From: Anaerolineae bacterium
GTDB lineage: Bacteria; Chloroflexota; Anaerolineae; Anaerolineales; Anaerolineaceae
DNA: 64,000 bases
Direction of reading: 5' to 3'
Assembly (NCBI GenBank): GCA_011176685.1
Contig: DUED01000020.1
Span: 1 to 64,000 of the forward strand
Shown: positions 18,460 through 28,018 of the stretch, in pieces
How positions within the stretch are numbered: position 1 is the first letter of the stretch
Layout: each line of letters begins with the position of its first letter
The notes under the pieces: model-generated
Told to the model about the DNA's origin: nothing
Seen by the model: the letters and a program-made list of their open reading frames with translations, nothing else
Databases searched by the model: none
Made by a program: the position numbers and the translations under genes

Positions 18460-20334
18460 ATGGACAACAAATTGAAACGAGAAAAATTAATAAAAAGACT
18501 GAAAGCAAAAAAACCGTTGCTAGCAGACGGTGCGATGGGTACATTACTACATGAACGCGGCGTCGGTTTTGATCAGTGTTTTGACGAATTGAACCTGACT
18601 AATCCCAGCCTAGTAGCAGATATCCATCGAGAATATATTGAAGCTGGATCTGAAATCATCCTAACCAATACCTTCGGAGCCAACCGTTATAAACTTAGTC
18701 GTCACGGGCTAGAAGATAAGGTTACAGCAATCAATAATGCCGGAGTAGAACTTACCCGACGAGTTGTGCTGGCATCTTTTAAAGAAATATTTATTGCTGG
18801 TGATGTAGGACCTCTTGGTGTGCGACTGGCACCATTTGGCCGTGTACAGCCAGAACAAGCACGCGATATTTTCAAAGAACAGATCAATGCCCTGTATGAA
18901 TCTGATGTAGATCTACTTGTCATTGAGACTATCACTGACCTTTATGAAATTCGCGAGGCAATCAGTGCTGCGCAAAGCTTGAATGCCGATATTCCTATCG
19001 TAGCGTCAATGACTTTCACTCGTGACGACTGCACCTTGTTGGGAGATAATCCCATTAAAGTAGTAAACACTATCTCCAATTATGGCGCGGATGTAATCGG
19101 GGTAAACTGCTCAGGTGGCCCCAATCAACTGCTTCGTTTGTTGAAAAAAATGCATCAGGCACTGCCAGAAGGAATTTTCTGGATAAAGCCCAACGCCGGA
19201 TGGCCCGAACAGGTCTCTGGACGCATTTTTTATCCCGCTTCTCCTGAGTATTTCGGTAATTACGCTTTAGCCTTCTGGAAGAGAGGAGCAAAAATCATGG
19301 GTGGTTGCTGTGGCACTACACCAGCACATATTGCAGCAATGGATAAAGCCATTCAATCCAATACCACCAAAGTGATTTTCAATGATTTAGAGATAAAAAC
19401 AGTTGAAGCCGAGGTTTTAAAAGAAGAGGCACAGGAACCCACCAAATTCTCGCAGAAACTTACGCAAGGAAAATTCATTTTTACCATAGAGATGGATCCA
19501 CCTCGCGGGCTCTCGACACACAAGATACTAGCTGGAGCTAGCTTGTTGGCTGAAGCCGGTGCAGATGCAATTGACATAGCAGACAGCCCAATGGCACGTA
19601 TGCGTATGAGCCCCTGGGCAATCTGCAATCTTATCCAGAAGCATATCAATATCGAAACAGTGCTCCACTTTCCCACTCGTGGGCGCAACCTCCTGCGTGT
19701 ACAAGGTGATTTATTAGCAGCCCACGCACTGGGGGTGCGCAATGTTTTTGTGGTCATGGGCGACCCAACTGCAATTGGCGATTATCCTGAAGCAATGGAC
19801 AACTATGATCTGGCACCATCCGGACTCATCAAACTTATCAAACAGCGCTTCAATCAAGGTATTGACCATGCCGGCAGCGAAATTGGTCAGCCAACCAGCT
19901 TCTTTGTAGGCTGCGCATTAAACCTGGCAGCACCAGATCCAGAACGAGAGATGAAAGTTCTACAGCGTAAAATCCGCAAAGGGACCGACTTCATCCTGAC
20001 ACAGCCTATTTATGATGTCACAATATTGGAAAATTTCCTGAAACAATACCGGGTGTTCTCAAAAAAAATTGAAGTACCCATTATCATTGGCGTTTTACCG
20101 TTAGTAAGCGCCCAGCACGCTGCTTTCTTGCATCAAGAAGTACCAGGCATTGATATTCCTGAAAAAGTTTATCAACAACTTCAAAGCAGCGGTGATGAAG
20201 GCGCGAAACTGGGAATAAAGCAGGCAATTGATCTAATTCACCAGTTAAAACAAGTTGCACAAGGTGTTTACCTAATGCCTGCTTTCAGCCGCTTTGACTA
20301 TGCTGCAGAAATCATCGATAAATGTTCTGGATAA
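18460..20334 (+). CDS. Homocysteine S-methyltransferase / methylenetetrahydrofolate reductase fusion
   Basis: A 624-residue fusion. Residues 1-300 are a homocysteine methyltransferase domain (DGAMGTLLHERG, LTNTFGANRYKL, zinc Cys in GVNCSGG and GGCCGTTPAHI near 281). Residues 330-620 are a MetF-type reductase (FTIEMDPPRG, HFPTRGRN, VVMGDPTAIGDYP, TQPIYD), which makes methyl-THF. The same architecture is seen in the YitJ-type fusion of Bacillus. The gene starts 9 bases after metH and is certainly cotranscribed with it under the SAM riboswitch. MetF supplies the methyl donor that MetH uses; why a second homocysteine domain is kept is open. Confidence 0.93.
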   Translation: MDNKLKREKLIKRLKAKKPLLADGAMGTLLHERGVGFDQCFDELNLTNPSLVADIHREYIEAGSEIILTNTFGANRYKLSRHGLEDKVTAINNAGVELTRRVVLASFKEIFIAGDVGPLGVRLAPFGRVQPEQARDIFKEQINALYESDVDLLVIETITDLYEIREAISAAQSLNADIPIVASMTFTRDDCTLLGDNPIKVVNTISNYGADVIGVNCSGGPNQLLRLLKKMHQALPEGIFWIKPNAGWPEQVSGRIFYPASPEYFGNYALAFWKRGAKIMGGCCGTTPAHIAAMDKAIQSNTTKVIFNDLEIKTVEAEVLKEEAQEPTKFSQKLTQGKFIFTIEMDPPRGLSTHKILAGASLLAEAGADAIDIADSPMARMRMSPWAICNLIQKHINIETVLHFPTRGRNLLRVQGDLLAAHALGVRNVFVVMGDPTAIGDYPEAMDNYDLAPSGLIKLIKQRFNQGIDHAGSEIGQPTSFFVGCALNLAAPDPEREMKVLQRKIRKGTDFILTQPIYDVTILENFLKQYRVFSKKIEVPIIIGVLPLVSAQHAAFLHQEVPGIDIPEKVYQQLQSSGDEGAKLGIKQAIDLIHQLKQVAQGVYLMPAFSRFDYAAEIIDKCSG

Positions 20335-20355
20335 CCCCTTAAATTCTTTAAAAAG

Positions 20356-21222
20356 ATGAACCCTCAATTTCAGCCTTTCTCGGTTCTTTGTGCTAATCTG
20401 GGCAACGCATCCCTTAAGTATTTCAACGACACCTATAAGAACAAGCTGGCTTCAAAAAAATTGGAGAAGCGTCTGACGAGAAGAATTAAGAAGCTTAATC
20501 CAGATATTATTGTATTTCAGGAATCGTTGGGTTTTTTAGAATATTTGTTACGTAAACCACGCAAACCACAGATCCGGCGGCTTGTAGGGAAGCAATATTC
20601 CATTGTTGTAGACAGCCGCTTTCAATTTGAAGGCATAGCAGTGCACACGAAGATAGGCAAGATTATTGGTTGTAAAAAAGGAAAATATAAGAAAAACAAG
20701 CGCACTGAAGCACAAGGCAGTCAATGTGATAATGGTTTTGCCACGCAAGCCGCTACCATACGTCTGAAAGGTGGATTTCAGTTTGATCTGGTGAATTTTC
20801 ATCTGCACAGCACAAACGTCTTTTGCCGTGTCAATACATTAATTAATGTGTTTGCAGGCAACCTTAAAGAGAACAGGCAACCGCTTATCAAACAGCAATG
20901 GGTATTGCTGATAGGAGATTTCAACTTCGATCCCTGGCGTTATGAAGACAAGAGCACTCATATCTGGAAAAAACAATTTAAAAAGGGTTGGGCAGGGTCT
21001 GCTCTGCATTACTATAATCGGTTGAGCGAGGATGGTTTGCCAGAATTGACAAGCATTTTCCCCTTCCTTAGCCGCACAATTGACTTTGCAGTCAGCAATT
21101 TCGCCATTGGTACGCTCGACACTTTGGGGGTAACAACCGATACTAAACGCCTGGATGGGGGAAAAGGATGCGACCATCGGGCATTGTGGGGACTGATACA
21201 GCCAAAGGCTAAATTTAATTAA
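20356..21222 (+). CDS. Endonuclease/exonuclease/phosphatase-family protein
   Basis: A 288-residue soluble protein of the DNase I-like EEP fold. Motifs: LCANLGNA at the start, the catalytic Glu in IIVFQESLGF near residue 55, VNFHLHSTNVF, the Asp/Asn pair in IGDFNFDPWRY and the terminal DHRALWG. The residues needed for a divalent-metal phosphodiesterase are present. Substrates in the superfamily range from DNA to phospholipids and cannot be told here. It is rich in Lys (pI likely high) and has no signal peptide. It lies 21 bases after the MTHFR fusion, possibly in the same transcript. Confidence 0.75.
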   Translation: MNPQFQPFSVLCANLGNASLKYFNDTYKNKLASKKLEKRLTRRIKKLNPDIIVFQESLGFLEYLLRKPRKPQIRRLVGKQYSIVVDSRFQFEGIAVHTKIGKIIGCKKGKYKKNKRTEAQGSQCDNGFATQAATIRLKGGFQFDLVNFHLHSTNVFCRVNTLINVFAGNLKENRQPLIKQQWVLLIGDFNFDPWRYEDKSTHIWKKQFKKGWAGSALHYYNRLSEDGLPELTSIFPFLSRTIDFAVSNFAIGTLDTLGVTTDTKRLDGGKGCDHRALWGLIQPKAKFN

Positions 21223-21253
21223 AATTATATGATTAAATAGGTAAGGAATTGAG

Positions 21254-21733
21254 ATGAAGATTGAATATATTCCGATAGGTAAAATCCACTCTCCATTCAA
21301 GAGTATCACCAATATGCCCATCCAACCAAATGGAGCAATCGGTATCAAAGGAACCGTATGCCTTTTTCCTGAATATATCCCTGCAGTAAAGGATCTTAAT
21401 GGATTTTCCCACATCATTCTGCTGTACCATTTTCATATCGTGAAGGATTGGCAACCTCTGGTAATACCGTTCATGGATACATTGAAGCGCGGTTTGTTCG
21501 CCACGCGAACACCAAAAAGACCCAATCCAATCGGATTATCCATTGTGTGTTTATTATCCATTGAGAAGAATATTTTACACATTGAAAATGTGGATATTCT
21601 TGATGGGACTCCTTTACTAGATATCAAACCGTATGTACCTGAATTTGATCAATACAATGTCAAATCCATTGGCTGGCTTAAGGAAAAAAAGCAGAGAGTA
21701 ACCCACCAAAAATCCGATAAACGGTTTGCATGA
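21254..21733 (+). CDS. trmO: TrmO/TsaA-family tRNA methyltransferase
   Basis: A 159-residue beta-barrel methyltransferase. It opens IEYIPIGKIHSPFKS and has the family core GLFATRTPKRPNPIGLS (SAM-binding) and VDILDGTPLLDIKPYVP. Characterised members use SAM to N6-methylate the threonylcarbamoyl-adenosine at position 37 of tRNA-Thr. tsaD, needed to make that base, is also in the window (36645). The size equals the core domain without the C-terminal extension of the E. coli protein. AAGGAATTGAG upstream serves as ribosome site. Confidence 0.85.
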   Translation: MKIEYIPIGKIHSPFKSITNMPIQPNGAIGIKGTVCLFPEYIPAVKDLNGFSHIILLYHFHIVKDWQPLVIPFMDTLKRGLFATRTPKRPNPIGLSIVCLLSIEKNILHIENVDILDGTPLLDIKPYVPEFDQYNVKSIGWLKEKKQRVTHQKSDKRFA

Positions 21734-21812
21734 TTCTTCTGACCCCTTGGATGATAAACTCTAATATTTAAAAGTAAGATAAAATATTCAACAATAAACA
21801 AAAAAGATAATT

Positions 21813-22577
21813 ATGTTGCTGGTTATTGATCTAGGCAATACCAATCTCACTTTGGGTTTATATCAGGGGAGAAACCTTGGTCCTCATTGGCGGTTGGCTA
21901 CCGAGCATGCACGCATGGCAGATGAATATGGTATCCAGATGCTGACGCTATTGCAGATCAGCGGGATTCAGCTTACTGCCCTTGACGGTATCTGCTTATC
22001 GTCTGTTGTACCACCACTGACAGTACACATTAAAGAAGCTTGTATACAATATTTGCATAAAGATGTATTAATCATCAGCACAGCACTCAAAACCAACATC
22101 ACTATTCTCTATGATGACCCCAAAGAAGTAGGGGCAGATCGCATCGCTGATGCTGTAGCAGTGCAGAAAAAATTCGGCGGCCCTGCTTGTATTATCGATT
22201 TTGGCACTGCAACAACCTTCAATGCCCTTACAGAAAAGGGTGAATACTTGGGTGGGGCGATTATGCCTGGCATCGGCATCGCTGCCGATGCACTCGTACA
22301 GCGAACAGCAAAACTGCTGCCGGTAGAACTGAAAGCACCACCTTCCGTTATCGGCCGCAACACTGTGCACTCCATGCAAGCGGGATTGATTTTCGGGTAT
22401 GTTTCACTCGTTGAAGGCATGGTCCACCGCTATCGGGAAGAATTAGGGGAAAATATGAAAGTAATTGGCACCGGCGGACTTGTACACACCATCACGCAAT
22501 ATACAGAATCCATTAAAATTGTTGAGCCATGGCTGACACTAGAAGGGTTGCGAATACTCTGGGAGCTTAATCAATAA
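21813..22577 (+). CDS. coaX: Type III pantothenate kinase
   Basis: A 254-residue enzyme for the first step of coenzyme A synthesis. Motifs: LLVIDLGNTNLTLGLY (phosphate 1, ASKHA fold), DDPKEVGADRIADAVA (GADR), IIDFGTATTFNAL (phosphate 2), GGAIMPGIG and MQAGLIFGYVSLVEG. Length fits the family. It is followed by coaBC after 5 bases, giving the first three CoA steps in one operon. No clear ribosome site is seen before the ATG. Confidence 0.95.
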   Translation: MLLVIDLGNTNLTLGLYQGRNLGPHWRLATEHARMADEYGIQMLTLLQISGIQLTALDGICLSSVVPPLTVHIKEACIQYLHKDVLIISTALKTNITILYDDPKEVGADRIADAVAVQKKFGGPACIIDFGTATTFNALTEKGEYLGGAIMPGIGIAADALVQRTAKLLPVELKAPPSVIGRNTVHSMQAGLIFGYVSLVEGMVHRYREELGENMKVIGTGGLVHTITQYTESIKIVEPWLTLEGLRILWELNQ

Positions 22578-22582
22578 TCACT

Positions 22583-23803
22583 ATGGCAAATCCACTGATT
22601 AGCAAACACATACTCTTAGGAGTAACCGGCTCAATTGCAGCTTATAAAGCTGCTGAACTGGCTTCAAAGCTGTATCAATCTGACGTTGAAGTTTATGTAA
22701 TGCTTACAGAAGCAGCACAAAAATTTATCTCGCCTCTCACTTTTCAAACTGTAACCGACAAAAAAGCATACACAGAGAGCGATCTTTGGGGCAGGGAAGG
22801 ACATGTAGTTCATGTTCACATCGGCCGTCAAGCCGAATTGATGATCATTGCCCCTGCCACAGCTAATACAATTGCCAAACTGGCATACGGTATCGCTGAT
22901 AACCTGCTCACTTTAACCACGTTAGCAGTGAACTGTCCAATTCTGATTGCACCTGCCATGGATGTGGGAATGTACAGTCATAGTGCCACACAAGAAAACA
23001 TCAGTGTTCTAGAGAAACGAGGTGTTCAATTTATTGGTCCTTTAGAGGGTCATCTGGCTTCAGGATTGGAGGGCATAGGACGCATGGTAGAGCCCAGTGT
23101 AATCCTGCAGCAGGCACGCTGGATGCTAGCACAAGACGGTCTGCTCAAAGGGAAGAAAATCGTTATAACCGCAGGCGGCACACAGGAATCCATTGATCCT
23201 GTGCGTATCCTAACCAATCGCTCCTCTGGCAAACAGGGCTATGCTGTTGCTCAGGCAGCATTGGATGCCGGAGCACAAGTCATGTTGATTAATCCCTCCT
23301 CACATCTCATCCCTCCTACAGGCGCAAAAACCATCCGTGCGGACACCGCGGCAGATATGTATCACGCTGTTTTGAATGAGATCAATGATGCAGATGCCCT
23401 GATCATGGCCGCTGCAGTGTCAGATTTTCGCCCAAAGAAAATGAAGAGTCAAAAGATCAAGAAAGAAAATGGTTACAACCAAATACAGTTAGAACAAACC
23501 GAAGATATACTTGTCAAAGCGGCAGAAGTCAAACAGAAGAGCAACCCAAAACTCATATTGGTGGGATTCGCCGCGGAAAGCCAAGATTTAATCGCCAATG
23601 CCCGCAAGAAAATGAAAGCTAAACATCTTGATTTAATGGCCGTGAATGACATTACCCAACCAGATGCTGGGTTTGCATCAGACACAAATCGTATAACCCT
23701 GCTTTTCGCAAACGGGAAATCCGAATCTCTCCCATTGATGCCCAAAATAGAAGTCGCAGAAAAAATCATTGCCTACCTCATTGAAGCACTTATCAATAAA
23801 TAA
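22583..23803 (+). CDS. coaBC: Phosphopantothenoylcysteine synthetase/decarboxylase
   Basis: A 406-residue bifunctional enzyme for the second and third steps of CoA synthesis. Residues 1-180 are the flavin-dependent decarboxylase (GVTGSIAAYKA, catalytic His in VVHVHIGRQAE, APATANTIAKLA, PAMDVGMY where many have PxMNxxMW). Residues 185-405 are the CTP-using synthetase (ITAGGTQESIDPVR, NRSSGKQGYA, AAAVSDFRP, KKMKAKHLDLMAVND). It begins 5 bases after coaX. Confidence 0.95.
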   Translation: MANPLISKHILLGVTGSIAAYKAAELASKLYQSDVEVYVMLTEAAQKFISPLTFQTVTDKKAYTESDLWGREGHVVHVHIGRQAELMIIAPATANTIAKLAYGIADNLLTLTTLAVNCPILIAPAMDVGMYSHSATQENISVLEKRGVQFIGPLEGHLASGLEGIGRMVEPSVILQQARWMLAQDGLLKGKKIVITAGGTQESIDPVRILTNRSSGKQGYAVAQAALDAGAQVMLINPSSHLIPPTGAKTIRADTAADMYHAVLNEINDADALIMAAAVSDFRPKKMKSQKIKKENGYNQIQLEQTEDILVKAAEVKQKSNPKLILVGFAAESQDLIANARKKMKAKHLDLMAVNDITQPDAGFASDTNRITLLFANGKSESLPLMPKIEVAEKIIAYLIEALINK

Positions 23804-23812
23804 GGAAAATCT

Positions 23813-24535
23813 ATGCGCATCCTTGTCATCTCTGATATCCACTCCAATCTATCCGCCTTGGAGACTGTACTGTTTGCAGCGGGTAAAGTCGATGCAGTCT
23901 GGTGCCTTGGAGATATTGTTGGCTACGGACCGGACCCAAATGAATGCATTAAACTTGTGCGAGACCTGCCCAACCTTGAATGTATCAAAGGAAATCACGA
24001 TTCAGCTGCACTGGGTGAAGTAGATCAACAAACATTCAACCATGAAGCCAGTCTAGCAATCTCCTGGACAAAACATGCACTGACTGCTGCGAGCAAAGAA
24101 TTTTTGCTAAGTTTGCCTGAGCAGATAGTAAAAGGAGAGGTGACCTTGGTACACGGCAGCCCACGCAACCCTGTATGGGACTACGTTATGGATTACATGA
24201 CCGCCATACGTATGTTCCAATTCTTCGACACCCGTTTGTGTATGCTCGGCCATACCCATGTACCTGCATACTGGGAGGAAGCCAGTACAGACTCTAGTGC
24301 GGTAATCCCACTGGATTTCCAAAAGAAAACTGTAAGCGGCCGTGTAATTCTTAATCCTGGCTCAGTTGGTCAACCACGCGATCGTGATCCACGCGCTTCT
24401 TTTGCATTCTTTGACCCCAATAACAGTACTTGGGAACTCCAACGTGTGGAATATGATATTTCCAGTGTACAGGAACGTATTAAAAAAGCCGGATTGCCCT
24501 GGAGACATGCACTACGCTTAAACGATGGCTGGTAA
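23813..24535 (+). CDS. Calcineurin-like metallophosphoesterase
   Basis: A 240-residue soluble protein with all motifs of the binuclear metallophosphoesterases: SDIHSN at the start, LGDIVGYGPDPNE, KGNHDSA, VHGSPRN and LGHTHVPAYW, with NPGSVGQPRDRDPRAS as the YfcE/MJ0936-type ending. Family members cleave phosphodiesters or phosphomonoesters with Mn or Ni; the physiological substrate is not predictable. AAGGA upstream is the ribosome site. It lies 9 bases after coaBC. Confidence 0.88.
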   Translation: MRILVISDIHSNLSALETVLFAAGKVDAVWCLGDIVGYGPDPNECIKLVRDLPNLECIKGNHDSAALGEVDQQTFNHEASLAISWTKHALTAASKEFLLSLPEQIVKGEVTLVHGSPRNPVWDYVMDYMTAIRMFQFFDTRLCMLGHTHVPAYWEEASTDSSAVIPLDFQKKTVSGRVILNPGSVGQPRDRDPRASFAFFDPNNSTWELQRVEYDISSVQERIKKAGLPWRHALRLNDGW

Positions 24536-24597
24536 GGGAACCTTTTTTGGTTTTTATCCGTCTATTAATTGAAAAACCTTCACATAAGGAGATCATA

Positions 24598-25554
24598 ATG
24601 AAGAAGAGATTAATACTAATTAGCCTTTTGCTTGCTACTTTACTGCCGTCTGCTTGTTCTATGCTAGCAGCTCCAGCTGGCAAAATAAGAGAAGAGTCTT
24701 TCATCCAAGCAGAAGAAGCGCTTGAAGCACCTCTAGCCGCTGTGCCAGAATTTGTTAAAGAGGAATCCATCGCCAAAGCAGACCTAAACTTGGAAGGTTC
24801 CATAGCTAGCACAGATCGCATTGTAATCAAGAACGCCAACATCTCCATAGTTGTAAGTGACCCTGTAAAAACGATGGAAACAATAATGAGCATGGCAGAG
24901 GATATAGGTGGTTTTGTTGTTAACTCAAATGTTTATAAGACTACAATATCTAGCGGCATTGAAGTACCAGTAGCCAACGTCACTGTGCGAGTTCCAGCAG
25001 AACAACTAAATCAGGCATTGGATTCAATCAAATCCCTGGTGGAAGACGAGACTCTGGACATTCTCAGCGAAGATATTTCCGGCCAAGACGTGACCAGTGA
25101 AGTAACAGACTTGGAATCACGTCTGCGCAATCTGCAGGAAGCTGAGAGGCAACTGCTGGAAATCATGGATGATGCGCAAGAGACAGAAGATGTAATGTCT
25201 GTATTCCACGAACTTACCTACATCCGTGAACAAATTGAAGTCTTACAGGGACAAATCAAATACTATCAAGAATCGGCGCGTTTGTCTGCAGTAAGTGTTT
25301 ATATCCAAGCAAAGGAAGCTGTTACGCCACTAACCATTGGTGGATGGCAACCTTCTATAGAAGTGCAAAAAGCCCTGCAGGCATTAATTAACGGATTGAA
25401 ATACTTGGCAAACTTCCTGATCTGGCTAGTCATTTTTCTTGCACCGTTCACAGTGATCATTGGTTTGCCGATCTATTTCATCGTAAAAGCTATTCGCAAG
25501 TGGCATAAAAAGCCCAGAGGAAAAGAAGAAATGAAACCCAAAATGAAAAAATAG
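24598..25554 (+). CDS. DUF4349-type lipoprotein
   Basis: A 318-residue envelope protein. The start is MKKRLILISLLLATLLPSAC with AAGGAG 6 bases upstream; residue 20 is the lipobox cysteine. The body (residues 65-250) matches the DUF4349 layout: DRIVIKNANISIVVSDP, MAEDIGGFVVNS, then an antiparallel coiled coil (EVTDLESRLRNLQEAERQ, YIREQIEVLQGQIKYYQ). A membrane helix at about 277-300 and a basic tail follow. Thus it is tied to the membrane at both ends. Function is unknown. Confidence 0.82.
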   Translation: MKKRLILISLLLATLLPSACSMLAAPAGKIREESFIQAEEALEAPLAAVPEFVKEESIAKADLNLEGSIASTDRIVIKNANISIVVSDPVKTMETIMSMAEDIGGFVVNSNVYKTTISSGIEVPVANVTVRVPAEQLNQALDSIKSLVEDETLDILSEDISGQDVTSEVTDLESRLRNLQEAERQLLEIMDDAQETEDVMSVFHELTYIREQIEVLQGQIKYYQESARLSAVSVYIQAKEAVTPLTIGGWQPSIEVQKALQALINGLKYLANFLIWLVIFLAPFTVIIGLPIYFIVKAIRKWHKKPRGKEEMKPKMKK

Positions 25555-25579
25555 AACTTAGAGAAGTATTGTATATCCA

Positions 25580-25610
25580 AGAGTTGGTGCAAATGTACCA
25601 ACTCTTTTTT
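25580..25610. terminator. Bidirectional terminator
   Basis: A perfect 9-bp stem (AGAGTTGGT and its complement) with an 8-base loop, followed by T on the plus strand and A before it. It serves the DUF4349 gene and the convergent alpha-galactosidase gene, whose stop codon overlaps it. Confidence 0.88.
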
Positions 25611-27969
25611 ATTTTAACCGTATTTGCATATATGACTTCTTGTGAATCACCACCGGAATCTCATATATGTCATGTCCATACCGCTGCCATAATAGTGAAT
25701 TGCCATCTAACGAAATCTGGCTGATAGATTGCGGGTGTGCTATAAAGATCAACCCTTTTGTATTCCGCTCAGTATCTATCGTTGCCTGAATTTCTTTTTT
25801 CCCTACAATCCAATCACAAATTTCAAGACCTTGCGAAATATGCAGATCTCCGCCAATATATTGTGGTTGATTTTCATGCACACGCCTTACAGCCAGCAAT
25901 TTAACTCCATGACTGGGAACCTCACCATGAAAAAAAGGTCTATGCGCATTTACTATATAAGCAGTTTTATTCCAAAAATCACTCACCCAATAATCGTCCG
26001 CTTTTATATTAAATTCTTCAGGAGATATTGAAAATGTTATCGGTTGATTTTCCCAGTTGAAACATGCCAGCAAATGCCAATGACCCACAGCATTCTCAAT
26101 ATCCAACCGCAACCGTTGCGGCGTTCCTGCACTAATCCAATCTAACACGCGAGCACGTTTTCCTATTAGTGGAATCAGGGCAGCTGCCAAACGCAGCCTT
26201 TCTTTTGTTAATTCCTTCAGGTCATCGGAGAGTAGCAACGATCCACCCGTGAGAGCAATAGCAGTCGCCAGCGACTGTACTTCTGAGATTGTTAATTCTG
26301 TAGAGGACCTAATTAATAAACAATCAGGGTCATTAATCCACCAGCGGCGATGCAATGGCGCACGTGTTAAGATATTCTGGATACTATTACAAGCAGAGGG
26401 AATACTGGGTTCACTATTAAAGGGAAAACTGATGCCGAAATATTTTGGCCGCCAAGCCCCACTCACATCTGCACCGATACGCATGGCATCCACCAGACCA
26501 AGCACTGATCCAAGGGGAGCACCGCAACCAACAAGCGTTGTTTCATTCCCCACAGCTCGCCTTAATGCTTGCACACCGCTATATAGAACTTGCGCGCGCG
26601 TCCTAGTATCATCTTGATATCGGCCTTTAAGGGCTCCAGCATATAGAAAATCTAATTTCAAATAAGGAAATCCCCACTCATGTACAGCAGTACTTACAAC
26701 TCTGCTAGCATAACCAAGTGCATCCTGGTTAGTCAGATCCAGTGCTGCGCCAAACGAGTTCCAGACAAAGCCGGCATTTACAGGCTTCCCATGTCTGTTA
26801 CGTAAAACCCAATCAGGGTGTTCATGGTATAGGCGTGACCTGCGGTTAATAATAAAAGGAGCCAGCCATAGACCCGGGGTGAAACCTGCAGCTTTTATTT
26901 TTTCCGCTAACGATACCACCCCTTTGGGAAAACCAGCTCTAAATTCAAACCAATCTCCAACCTGTTCCTGAAACCCGTCATCAATTTGAATTAATTTCAA
27001 TGGTAATTCAGCGCTTATCAATGAAGCTGCTTCTAGGTTTTCAGTAATAACTTGCTTATTAATATTCTGGTAATAATAATACCAGGAACACCAACCTTGC
27101 AGAGGGTCTTTGACCTCTTCAATGTGATGCTCACGGGCAACTGCCTCTAAGTAAGGCGCGAGTGACTCACTATCTTCTGCATGAAAGGCATACACTACAG
27201 CCCAATCTGTCTCGATACTTTTATCTGGATTAAGCCGGGTATCATCGCCATTCGCCCATAGATATAAAAAAGGCGGGTCCCGTAACCATGCTTCCACTGA
27301 ACCAAAATGTTGTTTTTGAGAAAGGAAACCCACCAAAAGAGCAGTGCGGCTTTGCTGATCTCCCACCACACCAAAGAAGTCGCTGGAAAAATGGCCGCGC
27401 TGTTTTGTAAGGGGCGTACCTGGATTAACCACCATAGGATTTTGTAAAAATCCTAAATGCGATCGGCGCTGTCTTTGACTTGAACAATATGCAGCCGTAT
27501 AAGACCACGATTGCCAGCCATGGGAAAAGAAAGTAAGCTCTGTAGAAAGTGAATTTCCTTTAAATACAATCGATTTTTCATTAGAAAGATCACTTCTTAG
27601 TAAATCAATGCGCCTGATCCACAGTGGGTCATGGTTGTTGTTGTGAATTACTACCTTCCATAAAACAAACGGGTAATTTTCGGGAAGAAAAAATATCAAC
27701 TGACAATCCAGTTTTGATCCCTTACTTGAGATAATGATTTTCGCTTGTTTGCCTTTTCCATGATTTGGTACAACTTTGTTAAAAACTTGGATTTCATGGC
27801 CAGACCATTCGCCCACAAACTCACATTTGTGCCCGAATTCATCCCGATAATGAACAGCTATCCAGGCGTTTCGCAATAATGGAAGATTGTCATCCGCTGA
27901 TATCACCCCAAAACGTCTTATTTCTGGGTCAAAATAAACCTGATAATAATTATTTTGAATGATATGCAC
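25609..27969 (-). CDS. Alpha-galactosidase, GH36
   Basis: A 786-residue cytosolic glycoside hydrolase. The N-terminal beta-sandwich (residues 1-290) is followed by the TIM barrel: LQGWCSWYYYYQN, LKLIQIDDGFQ, GFTPGLWLAPF, the nucleophile Asp in YLKLDFLYAG near 439, and the acid/base Asp in MRIGADVSGAW near 500; a beta domain ends it. GH36 enzymes release alpha-linked galactose from melibiose and raffinose sugars; some members prefer other alpha-glycosides. There is no signal peptide. The start is GTG (27969). No sugar transporter is next to it. Confidence 0.88.
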   Translation of the reverse strand: MHIIQNNYYQVYFDPEIRRFGVISADDNLPLLRNAWIAVHYRDEFGHKCEFVGEWSGHEIQVFNKVVPNHGKGKQAKIIISSKGSKLDCQLIFFLPENYPFVLWKVVIHNNNHDPLWIRRIDLLRSDLSNEKSIVFKGNSLSTELTFFSHGWQSWSYTAAYCSSQRQRRSHLGFLQNPMVVNPGTPLTKQRGHFSSDFFGVVGDQQSRTALLVGFLSQKQHFGSVEAWLRDPPFLYLWANGDDTRLNPDKSIETDWAVVYAFHAEDSESLAPYLEAVAREHHIEEVKDPLQGWCSWYYYYQNINKQVITENLEAASLISAELPLKLIQIDDGFQEQVGDWFEFRAGFPKGVVSLAEKIKAAGFTPGLWLAPFIINRRSRLYHEHPDWVLRNRHGKPVNAGFVWNSFGAALDLTNQDALGYASRVVSTAVHEWGFPYLKLDFLYAGALKGRYQDDTRTRAQVLYSGVQALRRAVGNETTLVGCGAPLGSVLGLVDAMRIGADVSGAWRPKYFGISFPFNSEPSIPSACNSIQNILTRAPLHRRWWINDPDCLLIRSSTELTISEVQSLATAIALTGGSLLLSDDLKELTKERLRLAAALIPLIGKRARVLDWISAGTPQRLRLDIENAVGHWHLLACFNWENQPITFSISPEEFNIKADDYWVSDFWNKTAYIVNAHRPFFHGEVPSHGVKLLAVRRVHENQPQYIGGDLHISQGLEICDWIVGKKEIQATIDTERNTKGLIFIAHPQSISQISLDGNSLLWQRYGHDIYEIPVVIHKKSYMQIRLK

Positions 27970-28018
27970 TTGGATTTACTAAGTTCAATTCACAAATTTT
28001 GTGAATAATTTACGAATT

